A stretch of 64,000 bases of DNA from NCBI RefSeq assembly GCF_023065955.2, contig NW_026622952.1:33367813-33431812 (forward strand). The letters are read 5' to 3'. The notes under the pieces were generated by a model, which did not search any database, had not been told where the DNA came from, and saw only the letters and a program-made list of their open reading frames with translations. Of this stretch, positions 58,570 through 64,000 are shown in pieces. This DNA comes from Ursus arctos (taxonomy: Eukaryota; Chordata; Mammalia; Carnivora; Ursidae). Position numbers and translations under genes: made by a program. Numbering within the stretch: position 1 is the stretch's first letter; each line of letters opens with the position of its first letter.

Positions 58570-59175
58570 AATAATAGTCTCCACTAGCTGAAGTGGAGAG
58601 GAACATGAGAAGTAAAATTTTTAATTACTTTAGATATCTGAAAATATCTTGATTACACTCTCAGTTGATTGTTTACTTAGCTGGGGATAGAAATCTAACT
58701 TGGAAATAGTTTTCCTTCAGAATTTTGATGGCATTATTCCATTGTCTTTGAGTTTCCAATGTTGCAGTTAAGAAGTCAAATGTCATTAGGGCGCCTGGGT
58801 GGCTCAGTCAGTTAAGTGTCCCCCTTCAGCTCAGGTCATGATCCCAGGATCCTGGGATCGAGTCCCACGTTGGGCTCCCTGCTCCATGGGGATCCTGCTT
58901 CTCCCTCTCTTTTTGCCCCTCCCCCTGCTTGTGCTCTCTCTGTCTCTCTCTTTCAAATAAATAAAATCTTTTTTAAAAAAGTCAAAAGTCATTATGACTT
59001 TGTATATGACCTGTTTTTATCTCTCTGAAAACTTTTTAAAATTTTGGCATAACCACAAGTTGTGAAGTTTCACAGTGATGTGCTCTGGTGAGGTTCTATA
59101 TTCATCAAGTGGACTGAAGACTAAGTGGGCTCTGGAAATTTTATTGAATTATTTCATTGATGATTGTTGAAAGAC
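58570..59175 (-). mobile_element. Old LINE-1 (antisense), split by a CAN-SINE
   Basis: AGCTGGGGATAGAAATCTAA (58679-58698), GATGGCATTATTCCATTGTC (58728-58747), then after the SINE GTGATGTGCTCTGGTGAGGT (59075-59094) keep the order of an old L1M copy read backwards. Confidence 0.6.
58789..58978 (+). mobile_element. CAN-SINE with 16-base target-site duplication
   Basis: Head GGGCGCCTGGGTGGCTCAGT, GGGATCGAGTCCCACGTTGG (58855-58874), CT-rich body, AAATAAATAAAATC tail. AAGTCAAATGTCATTA (58773-58788) and AAGTCAAAAGTCATTA (58979-58994) match at 15 of 16 bases. The frame at 58816-59028 is SINE-derived. Confidence 0.95.
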
Positions 59176-59224
59176 AATTCTCTATGATTTCACAGACTTC
59201 AGACCTATACAGCCTGAGAATTCA

Positions 59225-59750
59225 AAGCAAAGGACATTTTTTTTTTAATTAATAAGCAGTCTTAGAAACTAGAAAGAGTGTATCTCCCTAGAAATTTTTA
59301 GAAGCATGCTTCCTCAGAGATGTTCTAGAGTGGTAAAGATTAAGGCCTCTGCTTCTTCCTGGAAGTATTTGCTTAAATTCCAGGATAATGCATAATCTCT
59401 TTCTTTCTGGAAGGAGAACAACAAGATATGTCAGCAGCCTATAAAAGCTTAGTTTTCTCAAATCTGGGATGGCTATCCAATGGTTCACCACATGGTACAG
59501 ACAAGTAAAATCTAGCCCTTGTTGTGTCACACTGTGGGGATTGGGGCATAGGGAACCAACACAAAATGCCATTCCTGCTGCTGTTTTTGCTTTGAGTAAT
59601 AAACGATTTGTGTCCCTGATGCAGGGCTGTTGTGTCTTCTGTCAACATATGTTTATAAATCTGTGGCAGACTAACTTGTGAACTTTCAAAAGGAGTAAAA
59701 TCTCTAACCCATTCACTGTTTCTGACTTAATAGTGGTAACTTATTGTCCA
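59225..59750. mobile_element. Possible LTR-like insertion
   Basis: It separates two parts of the antisense L1. TTTGAGTAATAAACGATTTG (59592-59611) followed by TGTGTCCCTGATGCAGGG has the polyadenylation-signal plus GT-rich pattern of a mammalian LTR. Ends and family not identified. Confidence 0.35.
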
Positions 59751-59764
59751 CTTTCTTTATTTTT

Positions 59765-60560
59765 TCTTTCTAGGGATTATACCTCCTGGACTGGTTCGCT
59801 ACTATTTTATTGCCTATTTTCCATCTCAGATCATCTTTATTTACCAATGTTCTGTCAAATTTTTCATTTCTGCCGTCATGTTTTTAATTTCCAAAAGCTT
59901 GTTGTTTTCTAAATGTACTTTATTTTTAATAACATTCTATTTTTGTTTTGTGGATGCAGTAACTTTTCTCATCTCTTCGAGAAAATCATTGTATTTCAAA
60001 GCTTCCTTCTGCATAGTAACTGATTTGTTTTTTTCTTAATTTATTTGTTTTGAGATACATCTTTTATATTAAAAGCTTCTTAGATTTCTAGTCACCTTTG
60101 GTTGATTGTTCAGATTTAAAAGTTGGGGACTCAATGTTAAATAAAGATTCTACTCACTTAAGTAGCATGTGTTAAATTTGAACTTGACTTTAGGGAGACG
60201 TTGCCTTTTATTGCTACATGGTGTCGGGTATTTTTAGCATCTCTTCTTGGGTCAGTCAGAATTCCCAGAAAATCCTCTATTATAGTTCTGTCTTGAGGCA
60301 AAGTCCAGATTGCCAGTTTTCAGGGGATAGAAAAAGGTATGAGGAGGGGAGGGGGATTCTCAGCATTCAGTAAATACATATTTTTAAAATTCTCATTTGG
60401 TGAATAGTAACTCCACCAGCTGTGTCACTGTCCCCCAGTCTAGAAATCCTGTGTTTTGCTCTCAAGAGAGTAAATCTCCAAGCTCACCCTAGTGCAGAGT
60501 GTAGGACAAAATAGGACTGCTTTCCAGTTTCCTCAACTGTCAGCTTAGGTTTTAGCATCC
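59765..60560 (-). mobile_element. Old LINE-1 (antisense), continuation
   Basis: TTTTGTTTTGTGGATGCAGT (59942-59961), TTTTCTCATCTCTTCGAGAA (59965-59984) resemble the 5' part of an old L1M read backwards. Probably the same element as 58570-59175. 60190-60560 is less sure. Confidence 0.5.
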
Positions 60561-61485
60561 CGAATCCACTAAATTCATTACCACTCACCCTTTGCCTTTT
60601 AGCCTCTAAAATTCTGTTGCTATTCTTTTCTCTCTCACTCTTCCTGCTCTTGTGGGTTTATGAGTATATATATATATTTTACTGATGTGTAGGGGGTCTC
60701 CGGAAGGAAAAGCATTAAATGGATGCATGCAAATTGCTATCTTTCCCCAAAACCATGTTTACTTCTCTATTTGGATTTTTTGCATTTACCTTTTTATGCA
60801 TTTGAAATTACAAAATGAAGATCCAGCATTAGTTTGTGGGTTTTTTTTTTTCTCTCAAATATAGCCAGATTTTCAAAACCATTTTGAATGGCTCTTTGTC
60901 CTTTGGCTGGTGATGGCTTGTGATTATTGAAAGCTAAGATCTTGTTCAAGACTACCTATTGTGTTTCATTCATCAATTCATTCAATTCTGGTACCAGTAC
61001 CATAGGATTTTAATGATGATACTTCCCGCAAAAAGCTGAATATCATGAATGCCACGCCTCAAGGGAAGGGTTGCTGCTGTTTTTATTTACCTTTCAAAAA
61101 AACATAGATACTTAACAGTGTTTACACACTAACAGGAAAGACCAAGAAAGAAAGAAATGATAATATTAAGAGACAATGAGAATTAAAGTTTTTTAAAATA
61201 TATTTATTCATTCAAATATAAAGTTATTTATTCAAATTATGTGGTCTAGAAATACAAATATATTTTACAAAATTACCACATTTTATTTTAAAAAATGGAA
61301 TATATTGATTCATTGAAAAATAAAAAATACATCATTTTTAACCATCCACTGTACTCTAAGTAAGGGTCTTTGGGAAGGTGAAGTGAGTGGAATAATGGCT
61401 AACTTTCTTTCCCATTGTGTAGAAGTATCAGAGGGCTTTATATGTAATGAATGTCTTATAGGTCATATAATCAGTATTTCACATG
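60561..61485. other. AT-rich non-coding stretch, no gene seen
   Basis: Short TA tract at 60664-60678 and T12 near 60841. Nothing else recognised. Confidence 0.45.
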
Positions 61486-61640
61486 TAATTTTACAATTGA
61501 CTTTTTATATTAATACTGTATGTAGGTATTATCATCCCAGTCTTTAAATATATAAAAACTGTGGCTCAGAGAAGTTAACGTGCAGAATTTCACACAGCCA
61601 TGAAATATTACTACTGAATGCAAATTCATATTCTTCTAAT
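61486..61640 (-). mobile_element. MIR (antisense)
   Basis: GTAGGTATTATCATCCCAGT (61523-61542), ACTGTGGCTCAGAGAAGTTA (61558-61577) and TTTCACACAGCCATGAAATA follow the reversed MIR order. Confidence 0.75.
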
Positions 61641-62639
61641 CTCCCAAGTATAGGAAAAAGTTTTTTAGGAAAAGAATTTGATGATTTTCTAATGTAATAC
61701 TATCTAATTGACATAATCTATTTAAGAATATGGTTTTCTTTAGCCTCAGTGTAAGGTAGCATTTAGAATATTAGAGAGAGAAAATATTTACCATATTTTA
61801 TTAAGTCATATTTAATAGATTATGTTCAAATAAGAGCATTTGAGAATTGAATACATTAATCTGTAAGTGCATTACTAAGCCTATTTGAGACTTTTCTTTC
61901 TGATTCCCAGACTTTTAAGTATTAGGGACAAGTCAAAAATGTTTTCTATATTTCCATGTTCTAGTTAGACCGTGAGTCAGCTAATAAGAACCAACTGAAA
62001 ATGCACAGTTTTGATGGCTAGCCCTAATGTTAACTTCAGAATCAATCAAGAATCTGCTGTGCCTTAATTTGGTAGGTGACACATGATTTGATCTTATAAA
62101 GCCTAGTAAATAAGATAGCCAGTGAGTAAATATCAGACATGATTTTTAAAATGGCTTATAGATTTTCCCACCAAAATCAGATCAATCTGATCTTTACGTG
62201 ATTAACTATATAATGTAGCGAGAGTTTGTAGTGGAGTCATATTCTTGCCTTTTAAAAATCTTATCTAGGTACAGTTGAAAAGAAATGATGTTGTTCAGTT
62301 TAAAAGAAAATCACAATTCCCATCTGATATTTAAGACATTTGGTTATGTCTAAATTGAATGGCAAGAAAGAAAACTACCATTATTAATTATTATTATTAT
62401 CATCAGTTTATATGGCTTCTGGGTTACAGTAGAACTTTTTTTACATGCAAGATACATTATCACATTATTTCCTTAAGCCTAATAAGGGATGTTTTATAAT
62501 TTAATAAATGAGAATTTATTTATTCACTGTTGTCATCAACATATATTTATGTTGCTTTAAGTACATGCATAATACTGTGAATTCTCCAGAGGCATAAGTC
62601 AGATATAAGTTCTTCACTGAGGAAGCTTGCCTTTTCATA
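61641..62639. other. AT-rich non-coding stretch, no gene seen
   Basis: Only a short TTA/ATT tract at 62381-62402 stands out. Confidence 0.45.
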
Positions 62640-62850
62640 AAAGCCAAAGTTTACATGTGATTACAGTGAGTGCTGGAAAGTCCCCAAGTACAGATGTAAT
62701 TGTGTGGGCATTCATAAAAAGAAAAAATGATTAAACTAGTTGAAAAAGTAAAAATATTATCTCTGAGGAGGTAGCATTTGATCAGGGCTTCAAAAGGTGG
62801 TCAAGAGCCATTGATGTTATCTGAACAATCAAAGGAGAGGGACACCATCA
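62640..62850 (-). mobile_element. L2-like fragment (antisense)
   Basis: TCTGAGGAGGTAGCATTTGA (62762-62781) TCAGGGCTTCAAAAGGTGG belongs to the same old family as 35.2-36.6 kb. Confidence 0.45.
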
Positions 62851-63116
62851 CCTGTGCTTCTCTCCTTCTTCCTGTGAAGAACAAATGGAAGAATGTGGCA
62901 GAAGGGAAGCTCCTATTAGCATGAAGTCACCCTAAAAAATGAAAATTTGTAATGTACTCTTCAGAGGACTATGAAAATGCCATCAGGTTGTTTTCATTTG
63001 CTTTATATTATAAGAGAAACTTTTCTGATCATACCATTCACAGATTTAGTAGGGTGCAGGTGAAGTTAAATTATGAAGAAGCATCCAAGACACCATATCT
63101 TAAATAAAACAGAAAA

Positions 63117-63480
63117 CATTCCTCTTTCACATGGCAGTCAGCTGGTCTAGGCTGGCAGGGCGCCTCTTCTCCACTGGGTCATTCCGGGAAGAAGTCCTCC
63201 ATCTTGTTGCTCGGCAAGCCCACAAGGGTGTTATTTTCACCCTTGTAGTGAGAGCAGGGTCTCTGTTCTGTCCGTCGTCCAGCCAGTGACAAAAGTAGAA
63301 AAGCCAATGTCCAGGAAAAGATGACTGCTCACATTCCATTAGCCTCAATTTAAATACATAGCCACACTACCTCCAAGAGAAGCTAGAAGGGTTATTTTCT
63401 GGATAGACAGTTGTGTCCCCAGGAAGAAGGGGGAAATGAATTTGGAGGAAGTGGGAAAACTAGCAGTCTGCCAGATTGCT
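63117..63480. mobile_element. Unclassified interspersed repeat (probable)
   Basis: AGTCCTCCATCTTGTTGCTC, GCCAGTGACAAAAGTAGAAA and AACTAGCAGTCTGCC recall a common mammalian repeat whose name I cannot place. GC-richer than its surroundings. Confidence 0.4.
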
Positions 63481-64000
63481 TTGGTTTTTTTTTATAATTT
63501 CTCAGGATTCGTGGAAAATGTACTATTTAGATAGTTTTGATACCTTTATGGTTCAATATAACCTAAACCTTATGAACAATACAGAAGGCTACATTCTGTA
63601 ATTACATGGTTAGTTTTTAAGAGACTTCTAGAATAACTTGTACATGTGGCTAATGTAACTCCCAAAATTAAGTTGTGAGATTGAAGCTATTCAGACAGCA
63701 AAGTAAAAATGGGACTCTTGCTTGTTTAACAAGATAAGATCTGTGATTCTCACATGTATTTTACTGTTCCTTAACAACAGTGTTTGTTCAGTGTGCAAAA
63801 TGGGCATTTCTGAAGACGGTATAAAGATTATAAAAAACCTGTTCTAGATTTTAAGTTGCAGACCACCCAGATAAAAGCATGAATTTGATACACATTATGA
63901 TTATTTAAATCACTTCTGTACAAATGATCGATGACAGAATCACAGCATAGAGTCTTGTTGATTCTTTAACTCAGATTGTATCCATTTTGTGATCGGGACC
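63481..64000. other. AT-rich non-coding end of the window
   Basis: No exon, repeat or RNA gene recognised. Confidence 0.45.

Overview
The window looks like carnivore nuclear DNA, most likely an arctoid caniform (bear or giant panda, seal, or a relative). The evidence is ten tRNA-derived CAN-SINE copies with the typical carnivore head (GGCGCCTGGGTGGC) and a pyrimidine-rich AATAAATAAA/AATCTTT tail. Three of them (near 3.5, 35.8 and 49.2 kb) share a body that I associate with bears and seals rather than dogs. A carnivore-type LINE-1 5' UTR and a carnivore LINE-1 3' UTR are also present. The species is inference; no search was run.

I found no convincing protein-coding exon, no functional RNA gene and no prokaryotic feature. 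Open frames are short (174 codons at most), and the longest ones lie inside repeats, several antisense to LINE-1 ORF2. The window reads as intergenic (gene-desert) or deep-intronic sequence. The only coding traces are decayed LINE-1 ORF1 and ORF2 fragments.

Layout. 0-0.85 kb: 3' end of an old LINE-1. 0.85-12.8 kb: AT-rich sequence with one young CAN-SINE (3.5 kb), L2-like blocks (4.3-5.6 kb), MIRs and a MER5-like element (10.2-11.7 kb). 12.8-29 kb: repeat-poor sequence with five CA/GT microsatellite clusters, several MIRs and three stretches that look like candidate conserved non-coding elements (12.8-13.9, 19.0-20.4, 27.1-28.5 kb). 30.5-32.4 kb: two CAN-SINEs and an almost complete MLT1-type LTR. 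35.1-36.6 kb: L2-like block split by a CAN-SINE. 38.7-45.9 kb: a nest of LINE-1 pieces in both orientations, the most structured part of the window. 46-49 kb: AT-rich sequence with nothing recognisable. 49-59 kb: CAN-SINEs, MER5, MIRs and another L2-like block. 58.5-60.6 kb: an old antisense LINE-1 interrupted by a CAN-SINE and a possible LTR. 60.6-64 kb: AT-rich sequence with weak old repeats.

There are no genes here that work together. What can be read is a chronology: L2 and MIR first, then MER5, MLT1 and old LINE-1, then carnivore LINE-1, then CAN-SINEs with near-perfect target-site duplications. I found no sign of an undescribed biological system. The items most worth checking are the LINE-1 mosaic, the candidate conserved elements, and the youngest SINE insertions as possible polymorphisms.
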